In this document: in pieces, positions 38,589-48,180 of the stretch | Layout: every line of letters starts with the position of its first letter | How positions within the stretch are numbered: the first letter of the stretch is position 1 | NCBI RefSeq assembly: GCF_006088715.1 | Contig: NZ_CP030772.1 | Location: 558,001 to 622,000 of the forward strand | Direction: 5' to 3' | Source: Streptomyces sp. YIM 121038 | Lineage (GTDB): Bacteria > Actinomycetota > Actinomycetes > Streptomycetales > Streptomycetaceae | DNA: 64,000 bases | Position numbers and translations under genes: made by a program | The notes under the pieces: model-generated | What the model was told of the DNA's origin: nothing | Databases searched by the model: none | What the model saw: the letters and a program-made list of their open reading frames with translations, nothing else

Positions 38589-38880
38589 ATGGTCAAACAA
38601 TGGCATTGGCCCGGCACATCGAAATGGAATCGGATCGAGCACCGGATGTTCTGCCACATCACCATGAATTGGCGCGGCCGCCCGCTGACCAGCCACGACG
38701 TCATCGTGAACAGCATCGCCGCGACCACCACCCATACCGGTCTGACCGTCCACGCCGAACTCGACCCCGGCGCCTATCCCACCGGTGTGAAGGTCAGCGA
38801 CGCCGAGCTGAACGCAGTGCCGGTCACCGGCCATGCCTTCTACGGCGAATGGAACTACACCGTCCACCCCCACCCCGCCG
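38589..38880 (+). pseudogene. ISAzo13-type transposase, C-terminal fragment
   Basis: The plus-strand frame reads GTSKWNRIEHRMFCHITMNW, then a stretch around HDVIVNSIAATTTHTGL, and FYGEWNYTVHP near the end. I recognise the conserved tail of ISAzo13-like transposases. The catalytic core before it is missing, cut by the IS4-type element at about 38540-38590. Confidence 0.75.
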
Positions 38881-39211
38881 GCCCGGCCGCCCTCACCGGA
38901 TCAACGTCCGAGCCGACGGCGGTCTTCGACCGCGGTGCTCTGTCGCCCCCGTTATCTTCTTCGCGGTCCTGCAAGAGGGCCGCTGGCCTTCGGGTCCGGC
39001 ATGGCTGTTCCCCCCTGTCGAACGAATGACCTGGGGGGTGGTGCCACCGGGCCCGAGAGGCGCCGCTGGAGACGCTGATGAGAGGTCCGACACCGCCCCG
39101 CCGAGCGCAATGCCCGGCACCTGGTGGGCGGCAGGTCTGCATAACGTGGATGCGCGCACGACGCCAACGCCCCGGCCAGCACCGTACGAACCCGTTCGGG
39201 AGGACGGCTTG
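38881..39211. other. Spacer before the IS110 gene
   Basis: About 330 bases. No gene supported. It should contain the left end and promoter of the IS110-type element. GGGAGGA near 39200 is its ribosome site. Confidence 0.4.
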
Positions 39212-40411
39212 ATGGAGTACGACGAGATAGGCGTCTTCCTGGGCCTGGATGTCGGCAAGAGCCACCACCACGGCCACGGCCTCACCCCGGCGGGCAAGAA
39301 AGTCTTCGACAAGCAACTCCCCAACACCGAACCGAAGCTGAGGGACGTCTTCGAGAAGCTGAAGACCAAGTTCGGCACCATCCTGGTGATCGTGGACCAG
39401 CCCGCCTCGATCGGAGCCCTCCCGCTCACCGTCGCCCGGGACACCGGCTGCAAGGTCGCCTACCTGCCCGGCCTGTCGATGCGGCGGATCGCCGACCTCT
39501 ACCCCGGCGAGGCCAAGACCGACGCCCGCGACGCGGCCGTGATCGCGGACGCCGCCCGCACCATGCCGCATACCCTGCGCTCGCTGGAACTCACCGACGA
39601 GATCACCGCCGAGCTGACCGTCCTCGCCGGGTTCGACCAGGACCTCGCGGCCGAGGCCACCCGCACCAGCAACCGGATCCGCGGCCTGCTCACCCAGTTC
39701 CACCCCAGCCTGGAACGCGTCCTTGGACCACGACTCGACCACCAGGCCGTCACCTGGCTCCTGGAACGCTACGGATCACCGTCCGCGCTGCGGAAGGCCG
39801 GACGCCGCAGGCTCGTCGAAGTGATCCGGCCCAAGGCCCCGCGCATGGCGGTCCGGCTGATCGACGATGTCTTCGACGCGCTCGACGAACAGACCGTGGT
39901 GGTTCCCGGCACCGGCACCCTCGACCTCGTGATCCCGTCGCTGGCCCGCTCGCTCGGCGCCGTCCACGAACAACGCCGGGCGGCAGAAACACAGATCAGC
40001 GCCCTGCTGGAGGCGCACCCTCTTTCCCAGGTCCTGACGTCGCTGCCCGGCGTCGGCGTCAGGACCGCCGCCACCTTGCTGGTCACCGTCGGCGACGGGA
40101 GCGGCTTCGCCACCTCCGCCCACCTGACCTCCTACGCCGGCCTCGCCCCGGCCACCAAGTCGTCGGGCACCTCGATCCACGGCGAACACGCACCCCAAGG
40201 CGGCAACCGCGTCCTGAAACGCGCGATGTTCCTCTCCGCGTTCGCCGCCCTGCACGACCCCGCCTCCCGCACCTACTACGACAAGTGCCGGGCCAGAGGA
40301 AAGACCCATACCCAGGCGCTTCTCCGCCTGGCCCGACAACGGATCAACGTGCTCTTCGCGATGCTCCGCGACGGCACCATCTACGAACCGAGAACCCCAC
40401 GCCTCGCTTGA
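39212..40411 (+). CDS. IS110-family transposase
   Basis: A 399-residue transposase, start ATG 39212 with GGGAGGA upstream. The RuvC-like DEDD domain contains GVFLGLDVGKSHHHGH (first Asp), VIVDQPASIG, and EAKTDARDAAVIADAART. The C-terminal Tnp_Ser domain contains SLPGVGVRTAATLLVTVGD, then YAGLAPATKSSGTS and KRAMFLSAFAALHDP. It looks complete, unlike the IS110 remnant at 25-26 kb, to which it is only distantly related. IS110 elements use a noncoding bridge RNA from the element ends, so flanking sequence may encode one. Confidence 0.93.
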   Translation: MEYDEIGVFLGLDVGKSHHHGHGLTPAGKKVFDKQLPNTEPKLRDVFEKLKTKFGTILVIVDQPASIGALPLTVARDTGCKVAYLPGLSMRRIADLYPGEAKTDARDAAVIADAARTMPHTLRSLELTDEITAELTVLAGFDQDLAAEATRTSNRIRGLLTQFHPSLERVLGPRLDHQAVTWLLERYGSPSALRKAGRRRLVEVIRPKAPRMAVRLIDDVFDALDEQTVVVPGTGTLDLVIPSLARSLGAVHEQRRAAETQISALLEAHPLSQVLTSLPGVGVRTAATLLVTVGDGSGFATSAHLTSYAGLAPATKSSGTSIHGEHAPQGGNRVLKRAMFLSAFAALHDPASRTYYDKCRARGKTHTQALLRLARQRINVLFAMLRDGTIYEPRTPRLA

Positions 40412-40454
40412 CGAAAGACATAGAGGCCCCCCCGGGGGCGCGGGCTCCGCATGG

Positions 40455-40494
40455 CCCGGTGGTGCGCAGAGCTAGGGCGGCACGCACCACCGGG
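40455..40494. terminator. Strong hairpin
   Basis: CCCGGTGGTGCG (40455-40466) pairs perfectly with CGCACCACCGGG (40483-40494). It sits between the convergent ends of the IS110 gene and the DUF6233-like gene and probably terminates one or both. Confidence 0.65.
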
Positions 40495-40528
40495 GCCTCC
40501 TTCTGGAGCTCCACGAACGCGCCGCTGG

Positions 40529-40908
40529 CTAGCTCCACTCGGCGTCGGGGGCGTCGCGGTCGGTGATCCAGTACGACAGGGCCACGGCCGCCTCGCACTG
40601 GGTGCAGGCGCGGGCGCCGGGACGGTAGAGCGCGGTGAGCGCCTGGCCGAGGTTCAGTTCCTCGTCCCCGTCCGGGGACGAGGGGCAGTCGTAGCCGTGC
40701 ACCACCAGGCCGGTCATCCGGCCGCGCACGGCCTGGCGCTCGACCTTCCACGCCCATCCAGGGGGCGGCTGCGGCGGGTGCACCCGCTCAGTGGCGACGG
40801 CGCTGTAGTCGGTGCCGTCCAGGGGGCGCACGTGGGCGGCCGGTGATCTCCTGGCCAGTGGGAGTGATCAGGGTGATCGGCGGCGGGTCGGGCGGGGCAG
40901 TACTCACC
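40529..40908 (-). pseudogene. DUF6233-like protein, frame disrupted
   Basis: The first part, from GTG 40908, reads PITLITPTGQEITGR. The second part, in another frame, starts VRPLDGTDYSAVATERVHPP and ends with CTQCEAAVALSYWI. Both halves resemble short actinomycete DUF6233 proteins, but the ~35 residues usual between them are missing and the frame changes near 40840, so this is probably a deletion derivative. Function of the family is unknown to me. Confidence 0.5.
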
Positions 40909-40966
40909 AGGCCCACCGTACGGCCGCCATGGCGGAACGGATAGCGCGGGCCAGGGCGAGGCGCGG

Positions 40967-42376
40967 TCAGCGCAGCCGCTCGGCCTTCGCCACCAGCTTC
41001 TGCCGCCGGGCCACTTCCTGGGTCGGGGCGCTGGTGCGCTCGAGCAGGCGGGTGATCTCCGCGCATGTGAGCAGCACGTTCTCGGGCCGGGCGTCGGCCA
41101 GGGCCGATCGCGCGGGGCCGGGGATCAGGACGTCGGCGGCCCGGCGGGCGGCCAGTTGTCGTCGTACGTCGGCGAGGTGGGTGCGGGCGCGCGCTGCGGC
41201 GGGGCGGTAGGTGGCTGCTTTGCGGGCCTGCATGGCCGCGTAGCGGGGCCCGTGGGGGGTGTCGCCCTCGTCTCCGGTGGAGACGGGGGGTCGGCGGCGG
41301 GGGGCGGTGAGCCCGTCGGGCAGGTGGAGGTGGCCGGTGCGGGTGCGGCGGCGGATCTCGGCGGTGAGGTAGGCGGCGGCGTGGCGGGGCCGCTGACGCA
41401 CGGTCCAGCGGGACAGTTCGCGGGTGATCTCCTGGGCGGTCCAGCCCGCGGCGAGCAGGGGGCGCAGGGCGTAGGCGAGTTGGCGTAAGCAGAAGCCTTG
41501 GGTCCACCAGGTGTGGAGCTGGACGGATCGGGCCTGGCTCATGGCGTGCGCGGTCTGATGGGCAGTCCAGTCCGTCGGTCGCTTCGGTCGCTTCGGTCGC
41601 TGGAGTCGGGTGGGCGAGGGCATCGCGCGCTCGCGCGGCGCGCTGTCTTTCCCCTCTCCCCGTACAGGTTCTGTCGTAGGGGGCTGAGGTGGCATCACAG
41701 AAGGGGTGCACGGGCGGGTGTTGTCCACAGGGGTGCGCCGCTGCGGGGAGGGCTGCTGGCGGCGGCGCTCGATGGCCGCCGCGGTGGCGTGGCGGCGGCC
41801 GCTGTCGGTGACACCGGTGACCCTGGCGGTGTAGCCCTTGCCCGTGGTGGTGCGGCCCATCGCGCGGTCCCACACGGGCGGCGCGACGGCCGCGAAGATC
41901 GTCGCGGTTCCCCGGTAGCCGTGCTCACGCGTCCAGGCGTCGCCGTGGCGGGTGCGCATCGCGTTGCGCTTCGAGCCGTGCTCGACGTAGGCGAGCAGAC
42001 CGAGTTCGCGCAGCACGCGGGCATGGCGGTAGACGGCGCGGCGGCTCAGGCGCAGCTGGCGGGCGGTGGCGTCGGCGCTCAGGGGCAGGTGGCCGTCCTT
42101 GCTGCGGTGCATGCGGGCGGCGAAGACGGCGGCGAGGCGCAGCGTGGTCGGTCCCGCGTCGGGGTGGAAGCCGGAGCCGACCATGAAGTGCGCGGCGGCC
42201 AGGAAGTCGTGGGCGCGGCGCAGTCGGCGGGAGGCGGTGGCGGTGACCTCGTGGTCCGCGGCGTCCTGGACGAGAACGGGCTCGTGCAGCCAGGGCGTGC
42301 CCGCTATCTCCGACGGGAGGCGATCGGGAGCGCCCGGCAGTTGGGTGTGGCGGCACGCCCCCGCGTGCTGCATCAT
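40967..42376 (-). CDS. Winged helix-turn-helix protein, plasmid-type
   Basis: A 469-residue protein. Residues 50-130 (HDFLAAAHFMVGSGFHPDAG, LPLSADATARQLRLSRRAVY, ELGLLAYVEHGSK) form a winged helix-turn-helix. Then comes HGDAWTREHGYRGTATIFAA, a low-complexity Pro/Arg linker, and a helical C-terminal half rich in Arg and Ala. I have seen this architecture in unnamed proteins of Streptomyces plasmids and chromosome arms. A DNA-binding or replication-related role is possible but not shown. Confidence 0.6.
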   Translation of the reverse strand: MMQHAGACRHTQLPGAPDRLPSEIAGTPWLHEPVLVQDAADHEVTATASRRLRRAHDFLAAAHFMVGSGFHPDAGPTTLRLAAVFAARMHRSKDGHLPLSADATARQLRLSRRAVYRHARVLRELGLLAYVEHGSKRNAMRTRHGDAWTREHGYRGTATIFAAVAPPVWDRAMGRTTTGKGYTARVTGVTDSGRRHATAAAIERRRQQPSPQRRTPVDNTRPCTPSVMPPQPPTTEPVRGEGKDSAPRERAMPSPTRLQRPKRPKRPTDWTAHQTAHAMSQARSVQLHTWWTQGFCLRQLAYALRPLLAAGWTAQEITRELSRWTVRQRPRHAAAYLTAEIRRRTRTGHLHLPDGLTAPRRRPPVSTGDEGDTPHGPRYAAMQARKAATYRPAAARARTHLADVRRQLAARRAADVLIPGPARSALADARPENVLLTCAEITRLLERTSAPTQEVARRQKLVAKAERLR

Positions 42377-42874
42377 GGCTCCTGTCTTCTTGTCATCGAA
42401 GGCGTGAAGCCCCTTAGGGGTTTCGGGTTCGTCCAGAACCTGTTTGTGTCCGGCCCCAAGAGGCGCGGATCTTCGCCAGACCAGGGATGGCCCCCTGGGA
42501 ATGGCGGTTTGAGTTCGGCCTGATGGCCCGGTGGGGACCGGGCCTCAGGACCGCCGTGCGAGCGAAGTGCTCAAGAAGAGACCGGCGCTCCGTTTCTCAT
42601 CCAGTGCGTCTGGTCATCGGGCCTTCGTCGGAGCTCACTTGCCTGTGCCTGTTGCTGAGTGGGGTGTGAGGCGGCGCCGACGGCCCGGGGCCACCGTGGC
42701 TGGCGTCCGGAACCGACAGAGGACGCGCGGAGGGCTAGCCTCTGGATGTCGTGATGAGGCGTCGGGTGCGGGGGCTGCCTCGGCGACGGTTCAGACACCG
42801 TGTGCTGCCGTGGTCGTACGCCACCAGCAAGTGGCCCGGCCCTGTACCCGGGGGCTGCGCGGGTCGACGCATGC
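42377..42874. other. Intergenic region, no gene seen
   Basis: About 500 bases between two minus-strand genes. The half next to 42376 should contain the promoter of the winged-helix gene. No RNA gene or hairpin stands out to me. Confidence 0.4.
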
Positions 42875-43378
42875 CTACGCCTGGCTGATCAGGGCGGTGA
42901 TGAACACGACCGCCCAGATCAACGGCACCAGGGCGATGTAGGACTGGGGCCGTTGGAGCACGGGAGGGCCCTCTGGCAGCGGGGTTGCTCCGGGGGCCGC
43001 CGGGCCGGGCGGGTCCAGGGCGGTCAGCTTGCGGTAGGCGACAAGGTTGCTGAGCAGTGTGAAGGGTGTGAACAGGGCCAGAGAGAAGGGTGACCACCAG
43101 CCCTGCCACAGGGTTTTCGTCGTCAGCTGCCGTACGACGGCAATGCCGCAGGTCTGGCACCACGGTCCACGCGCGCTGTGGAAGCGCATGAAGACCACCG
43201 CACCCATGTGGGCGCGGATGGTGGTCTCGACGACCGGCTGCGCGCGGCAGATGATGCAGGAGTGTGACTGCGGCCATGGCTGCCATGGATAGCCGGGGCC
43301 AGTGGGCTGGGTCGGCGGGGCCGGGTGGGGTCGGACGTTGTCGTAGGAGGGGGGTTGTGGTGCGTCCGAGGTGGTCAT
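42875..43378 (-). CDS. Small membrane protein with a Cys-pair (zinc-ribbon-like) motif
   Basis: A 167-residue protein starting MTTSDAPQPPSYDNVRP (ATG 43378, AAAGG upstream). A Pro-rich head is followed by SCIICRAQPVVETT and WCQTCGIAVVRQLTT, two Cys pairs about 40 residues apart. Hydrophobic segments lie near LWQGWWSPFSLALFTPFTLL and the C terminus (YIALVPLIWAVVFITALI). It is probably a membrane protein with a cytoplasmic zinc site. It ends the minus-strand gene series that starts at 50600. Confidence 0.65.
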   Translation of the reverse strand: MTTSDAPQPPSYDNVRPHPAPPTQPTGPGYPWQPWPQSHSCIICRAQPVVETTIRAHMGAVVFMRFHSARGPWCQTCGIAVVRQLTTKTLWQGWWSPFSLALFTPFTLLSNLVAYRKLTALDPPGPAAPGATPLPEGPPVLQRPQSYIALVPLIWAVVFITALISQA

Positions 43379-43398
43379 AGGTGAGCCTTTCGAGGTCG

Positions 43399-44173
43399 TT
43401 ACTGCGTGGGGCTGGGCGGGGGTGTCGCCGACGCCAGGGCTGTGGGGGCGTGAAAGGGGCTGTGAAGCCACGGGCGTGCGCGTGCGCCGTCAGGGCGGCC
43501 CGCGGGGTGGTCGGAGTGATCGGGGATGCGCTGAACGGGCGAGCGCTGGGCTGCGGGGCGCGGGTGGGTACGCGTGGCTGCGGCAGCGCGGGATGAGAGA
43601 AGTGCGGCTGCCGCTGCTGGACGTGGGTGGGGGGCCTGGCGTTGTGGCCAGGCGGTGCGCGCGGGTCTGCTGCCGGTGGTGTTGCGGTATTTCGACAGCG
43701 GGGACCGGCGGGGCAGGGCGGTGGTGGTCACCGGAGGTCCTGGGCGAGTTGGTGCAGCACGGCGGCGAGCGCGGACTGGTCGTCGGGGGGTGACGCGGAG
43801 CAGGGCGTGGGCGAGGCCGAAGCCGAGGCGGATGTCGTTCGTGGCGGGCTGGCCGTGCTGGTAGGCGAGCCAGGCGGACAGGGCGTGGGCGAGGTCCTGG
43901 CGGGCCTGGGCGCGCGGGCCGTTCAGCCGGTGGACGGCGAGCGCGGCTTCGGTGTACAGAACGGTTGCCCGGCCGTGGGATTGGGCCATGGCCGCGAAGT
44001 ACGCCTCCAGTTCCAGTCCCATCGCCGGGTAGGGGTGGTGGGGGCCGTACCGGGCGATGAGATGCTGGGTGGCTCGGTGGGCGGCGTGCTGCGCGGCCTG
44101 CCACTGCCGGGCACGGTGGGCGGCTCGGACGGTTTCCAGCAGGCCCGTGCTCTCGGGGATTCCCTCGTGTCAT
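43399..44173 (-). CDS. Hypothetical helical protein with an apparent early frameshift
   Basis: The upstream gene stops at 44170, overlapping ATG 44173 as ATGA, the usual coupling in this region. From that ATG the frame reads MTRGNP, then gene-like sequence continues in another frame as STGLLETVRAAHRARQWQAA, later MGLELEAYFAAMAQSHGRAT and TLGF-type helices around HALSAWLAYQHGQPATNDIR. The break lies at a CCCC run near 44158-44163. The rest is helical, with an Arg/Pro-rich C terminus that may not be real coding. No family recognised. Confidence 0.45.
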
Positions 44174-44481
44174 TCACGTGCCCTGGGCCTGCGGCACGGG
44201 AGCGGGGGTACCGCAGGCTCGAGGGTGCCGTCGGCGGTGATGCGCTGATGCTCGGCGCGGCCGTCGGGGTGAGCGGTGCTGATCAGCAGGCTCTGTTGCC
44301 GCTCGATGGCCGCGGCGGTGAGGGCGGCACGGACGTGGCCGAGACGGACCGCGGCTGTTTGGGGGCTACGGTGCAGGATGCCTTGGGCGTGGATAGTGCC
44401 GTCCGCCAGGACGATGATCGTTTCATGGTCGCCGCCGGCACTCTGGCCTCGCGGCGCGGCGCGTCCTTTCGTCTCAGTCAT
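44170..44481 (-). CDS. Hypothetical protein, 103 residues
   Basis: Starts MTETKGRAAPRGQSAGGDHE. The core ETIIVLADGTIHAQGI, then AAVRLGHVRAALTAAAIERQ, suggests a small alpha/beta protein. It lies 12 bases after the lipoprotein gene and overlaps the next gene by ATGA, so it belongs to the same transcript. Function unknown. Confidence 0.55.
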   Translation of the reverse strand: MTETKGRAAPRGQSAGGDHETIIVLADGTIHAQGILHRSPQTAAVRLGHVRAALTAAAIERQQSLLISTAHPDGRAEHQRITADGTLEPAVPPLPCRRPRARE

Positions 44482-44493
44482 CGTGGCGGCAGT

Positions 44494-45501
44494 TCAGCGG
44501 GAGTCGACCAGGGCGTAGCGGTAGTCGAGGATCGTCGGTTTTCCCTCGTCGGGCAGCAGCACGAGGGCCTCGCCCTGGAAGAGGTCCGTGACGGCACGGC
44601 GGGGCCGCTTGTCGTAGATGGCCTCGTTCTTGTCCGGCTGCATCCGCAGCTCGGGCCGGGTGACCACGAAGGTCTGCCGGTGTGCCAGAGGCACGATGGC
44701 CAGCACGCCGCTGCGGGTGCGCAGCGCGTAGGCCGTCTCGGACGCCGGGCGGATCGGGGTGAAGTGGACCAGCGCCTGGCCGTTGACGTGGTCGGCGCGG
44801 TTGCGGTGGGTGTTGAGAATGCGCTGGGCGCGGCCGGTGACGTGCGAAAGCACACGGCCTCGCTTCTTGCCGCCGGTGGTGAACAGGTCCTCCACCGCCG
44901 CGGTGACCTCCTGGGGAGCCAGGCGCCAGTGGGCCGGGCCGGCCTTGTGGTGGGTCTCGGCTGTGTCCGCGATCCCGCGGCGGGTGGTCGGGGCGGGCAT
45001 CGACCTGGGAGGAAACAGCGAGTAGACCTTCTTCCACTGCCCGCCGGGGGTCTTGTCGAACACCATGAACGTGCGCTCTCCGCCGCTGGTGGTGGCCTCG
45101 GCGGCGAACCAGCCGCCGCGGGCGGGGATGTGGAAGGAGCGCCGGGTGAAGTGGAAGGGCTCGGCGTACTGCTTCTTCTCCTTGGGATTGAGGGCGGGTA
45201 ACTGGGCGAGCTCGGCCTTGCTGCGCTCATACAGCTGGCCTGCCTCCACCGTGGCCAGCAGCTGCGGATCCTGTGTCTTGTTGGCCTGGTTGTTCGTTCG
45301 CTCGTAGTGGTCGAGCACCCTGCGGGCCTGGGCAGGGGTGATGACGCCGCGGAGGGCCTGCCGCTTGTCCGCGGGCGTGGTACGTGAGGGCTTGCTGCCG
45401 GGGACGTCGCTGCCGCTGCAGCTGCTCAGGGTGGTGGCCGCCACTGCGGCAACCAGCAGGCTGGTCAGCGCCGGACGGGTCGTGGGGTGTGCGGGGCTCA
45501 T
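44494..45501 (-). CDS. Lipoprotein of unknown function
   Basis: A 335-residue protein starting MSPAHPTTRPALTSLLVAAV at ATG 45501 (GAGGAAG upstream). The signal peptide ends in a lipobox, TTLSSC, so the mature protein should be lipid-anchored outside the membrane. It contains a soluble domain with EPFHFTRRSFHIPARGGWFA and FMVFDKTPGGQWKKVYSLFP, which reads like a family of Streptomyces lipoproteins with no assigned role. It follows the aminotransferase gene by 80 bases. Confidence 0.75.
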   Translation of the reverse strand: MSPAHPTTRPALTSLLVAAVAATTLSSCSGSDVPGSKPSRTTPADKRQALRGVITPAQARRVLDHYERTNNQANKTQDPQLLATVEAGQLYERSKAELAQLPALNPKEKKQYAEPFHFTRRSFHIPARGGWFAAEATTSGGERTFMVFDKTPGGQWKKVYSLFPPRSMPAPTTRRGIADTAETHHKAGPAHWRLAPQEVTAAVEDLFTTGGKKRGRVLSHVTGRAQRILNTHRNRADHVNGQALVHFTPIRPASETAYALRTRSGVLAIVPLAHRQTFVVTRPELRMQPDKNEAIYDKRPRRAVTDLFQGEALVLLPDEGKPTILDYRYALVDSR

Positions 45502-45581
45502 GGTCTTCCTCGGGTGAATGGGGTGTTTGGGGTGAGGAGAGTGCCGGGCTCGGTCAGCGCGCACCGCCCGCCCGGGGCAGG

Positions 45582-46763
45582 TCAGATGGGTGCGGTCTGC
45601 GGCAGCGGCCCCAGGGCCGCCTTGCCGAAATAGGGGGTTCCGGGCGGGCGGGTGCTGCCCGGGCGTGCGGCGAGGCTCGCGGGCAGGCTGGACAGGGCGT
45701 GTTCCAACTGGTCGAACTCGCCGGTGTTGGTGGGCGTGCTCACGCGCATGCCGGAGACGCGACCCCGGGTGGCCCCGTCGAAGGTGCGTACAGCGATTCC
45801 GTGGTTCGCCAGGTGCGCGGCCACGGTGACGGGCTGGTCGAGGTGGACGAACCGGTAGTGGATTTTGCTGGGGACAACCGCGTCGCCGAAGTGGCGCCGC
45901 AGCAACTCCTCCGTCTGCGAGGCGCTGCGGCGGATGTGGGTCAGGGTGCGGTGCAGCCACGCGGTGTCTGCCAGGGCGGCTTTGTGTCCCGTGACGTCGG
46001 ATGCGGACAGCGGCCAGGAGGGAATGCGTAGACCTGCCCGGTGGGCGAGGTCGCTGTTGCGGGTCCACATGATGCCGCTGCGGGCTCCCGCCAGGCCCCA
46101 TGCCTTGCCCGTAGACTGCAAGATCACCAGGTTGCGGGGGCGGGTCTCGTGACCTGGTCGGCTGGCCAGGCTGAGTCGTGGGCCCTGGAATTCGATGTAG
46201 GTCTCGTCTGCGATCAGCGTGGACTGGGGGAAGGCGCGGCAGGCCGCGAGCAGGTCTTCGCGGCCGATGTACAGGCCGAGTGGGTTGTTGGGGTTGCTGA
46301 TCAGCACGTAGCGGTGGGCCTGCATCGCCCGCCGCAGGCGCTCCAGGCGGTGCGCGGTGGTGTCGGTTCGCCCCGGATTGGGAGGGTAGAAGGTGGCAAA
46401 GGCGAAGCGGCGCAGAGTCTCGGTGTACTCGGGGGTGAGCATCCCGAGGTCCTCGGTGCTGAGCAGGTCGGAGAGCACCAGCAGGAGTTCGCTGACACCG
46501 CGGCCGCACACCAGCTCGTGCCGCGAGACTCCCAGGTGGTGGGCGTAGGCCTGCGCGTAGTCGTCGACGGCCTGGTAGGGCGTGGTCCTCAGGGCGCCTG
46601 GGTTGTGCGTGAGCTGGGACATGACGGCGCGCAGGGTGCTGGGGGGCGGGCCGAGGCGGTTGGCGCACTCGCTCAGATCCAGGCTGATGCGTCCGTTGTC
46701 GTAGCCGGTCAGGTCGCCGCCCCGGTGCTCATCGTGCGGGGCCCGGATCTCGTGGACGGTCAT
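45582..46763 (-). CDS. PLP-dependent aminotransferase, HisC-like
   Basis: A 393-residue fold-type I aminotransferase. Start chosen at ATG 46763, where GGAG lies six bases upstream; ATG 46775 is possible. Motifs: VLISNPNNPLGLY with the PLP-ring Asn (about 160), IADETYIEF (Asp186), and ILQSTGKAWGLAGARSG with the PLP Lys220. The layout matches histidinol-phosphate / threonine-phosphate type enzymes. Here it sits beside two ATP-grasp ligases and a FemAB/GNAT-like protein, so it may supply or process an unusual amino acid. Its substrate is not evident. Confidence 0.9.
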   Translation of the reverse strand: MTVHEIRAPHDEHRGGDLTGYDNGRISLDLSECANRLGPPPSTLRAVMSQLTHNPGALRTTPYQAVDDYAQAYAHHLGVSRHELVCGRGVSELLLVLSDLLSTEDLGMLTPEYTETLRRFAFATFYPPNPGRTDTTAHRLERLRRAMQAHRYVLISNPNNPLGLYIGREDLLAACRAFPQSTLIADETYIEFQGPRLSLASRPGHETRPRNLVILQSTGKAWGLAGARSGIMWTRNSDLAHRAGLRIPSWPLSASDVTGHKAALADTAWLHRTLTHIRRSASQTEELLRRHFGDAVVPSKIHYRFVHLDQPVTVAAHLANHGIAVRTFDGATRGRVSGMRVSTPTNTGEFDQLEHALSSLPASLAARPGSTRPPGTPYFGKAALGPLPQTAPI

Positions 46764-46928
46764 GGCATGCTCCATCTCCGTGGTGTGAGCGGGTGGTTCG
46801 GGGCGGTGTCCTGACAGTGCGGCTGCTGGTTGGCTGTGCTGGCTGTCGGCGGACGGCTCTGCCCCGGGCGGCAGCGTTGGAGTGGCTGGCATCGTGTCCG
46901 TGCGGGTGCGGCGCCCCCTTGCGGCCCT

Positions 46929-48153
46929 TCACGCCGCGTCCCGGTACAAGCCGGTGTGCTCCAGGTCGCGGATCGTCTGGTGGTCCTCGTGGATGGCGAG
47001 GGCGTCGTGGGCCAGGAGCAGGAGCCACCCGGCGGTCTGCCCGGCCTGGAGGGGAGTGTGGGCGTGCAGTTCGGTGGTGGTGGCCACGGTGGGCAGCCTG
47101 GTGAGGGAGTCCAGCAGGTCGGGCTCCAAGGTGGCGTCATGGCGGGGCCGCAGGGCGACCTTGCATGCGTGGATGTGGCGCGGAGTAAGGGGGCGGCTGT
47201 ACTGGCCGGTGGCCAGCAACTGTGCGGTGTCGTGGGCGGGGTGGTGGCCGGTGGCCTGATACAGGGCCTGCGCGGCGAAGTCGTGGTCGGGGTCTGGGTC
47301 AGTGCGCAGGGCGAGCAGCACGGGGCCACGCCCGGGGACGAAGGCGAGAGTGACGTGGGCGGGACCGAAGTGCACGCCCAGAGCGGTCAGCGCACGCCGG
47401 GTGTAGAGGGTGAGGGCACGGGCCAGCAGGCCGTGACGGCGGAGCAAGTCGGCGCGGTGCAGATAGTGGTCGTCGGTGTGTGTCTCGGACCAGATCGCGG
47501 TGATGGTGTGGGCAGGGGTGCCGTCGGATCGGGGCCGGGTGAGGGTGTGGAGGCGGTAGTGGGGGGCGTTGAAGTGCTCACGCAGCACGAGGGGCTGGCC
47601 AGCGGAGGGTTGCAGGGCATCCCAGGCGGAGCGGATGTCCTCGGCGGTAGTGCACCGGTGAGGGCGCTGGGAGTGAGCGGGGTCGGGGTGCTGCACGATG
47701 TAGTCGGTGGCAGCCGTGTCGGCGGCCCAGGCCAGGGCGTCGGCGAGGCGGGGAGTGCGGATGCTGTGGGGCGCGGTGATCCCAGCGTCGCGCAGGGCGG
47801 CACTGGTCCAGCCGGTGTCGCGACGCAGGTCACAGGTGGCGGGGTCGTTGCCGGGCAGGTTCAGGCGGCTCGCGAGCCGGTCAGTGAGTACGATGCCCTC
47901 CGCTGACCCTGCCAGGACGGCGCGCACGCCCAGGCGGGACAGGCTGGCGGCGGTATGGAACAGGCTGCCGCGGTGGGTGAGGCGTGCGGCGTAGCCGGGG
48001 CCGAGGGGTGGCTCGGGGGCGTGGGCAACGGCCACGCAGCGCCATCCGTGCGGGGCCAGCGCGGCGATGTAGGGGTCGCTGGTCCGCGGCGCGACGATGG
48101 CGGCCAGGGCGTCGCGGTGGGCGAGGGGTGCTCCGGATTTCGGGGGTGGCCAT
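46929..48153 (-). CDS. ATP-grasp family protein, apparent frameshift near the N terminus
   Basis: The main frame (to 46929) has a pre-ATP-grasp Rossmann-like part (DPYIAALAPHGWRCVAVAHA, SLSRLGVRAVLAGSAEGIVL), then a region like ATP-grasp ligases of the carnosine-synthase type (AALRDAGITAPHSI, QPLVLREHFNAPHYR, LGVHFGPAHVTLAFVPGRGP). The natural start, ATG 48153 with AGGA upstream, reads MATPEIRSTP in another frame. The main frame is open and gene-like back to about 48125 but lacks an ATG. A one-base shift near the C run at about 48143-48147 would join them. The usual EINxRxGG ending is weak (LLALRTDPDPDH), so activity is uncertain. Confidence 0.65.
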
Positions 48154-48180
48154 GGTGGTGGATTCCTGGTCGGTTGGGGG

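Noticed and set aside
38396..40411. One long plus-strand frame of 671 codons
   Set aside because: Only the part from ATG 39212 is a gene (IS110 transposase). The upstream part is out-of-phase sequence of other elements.
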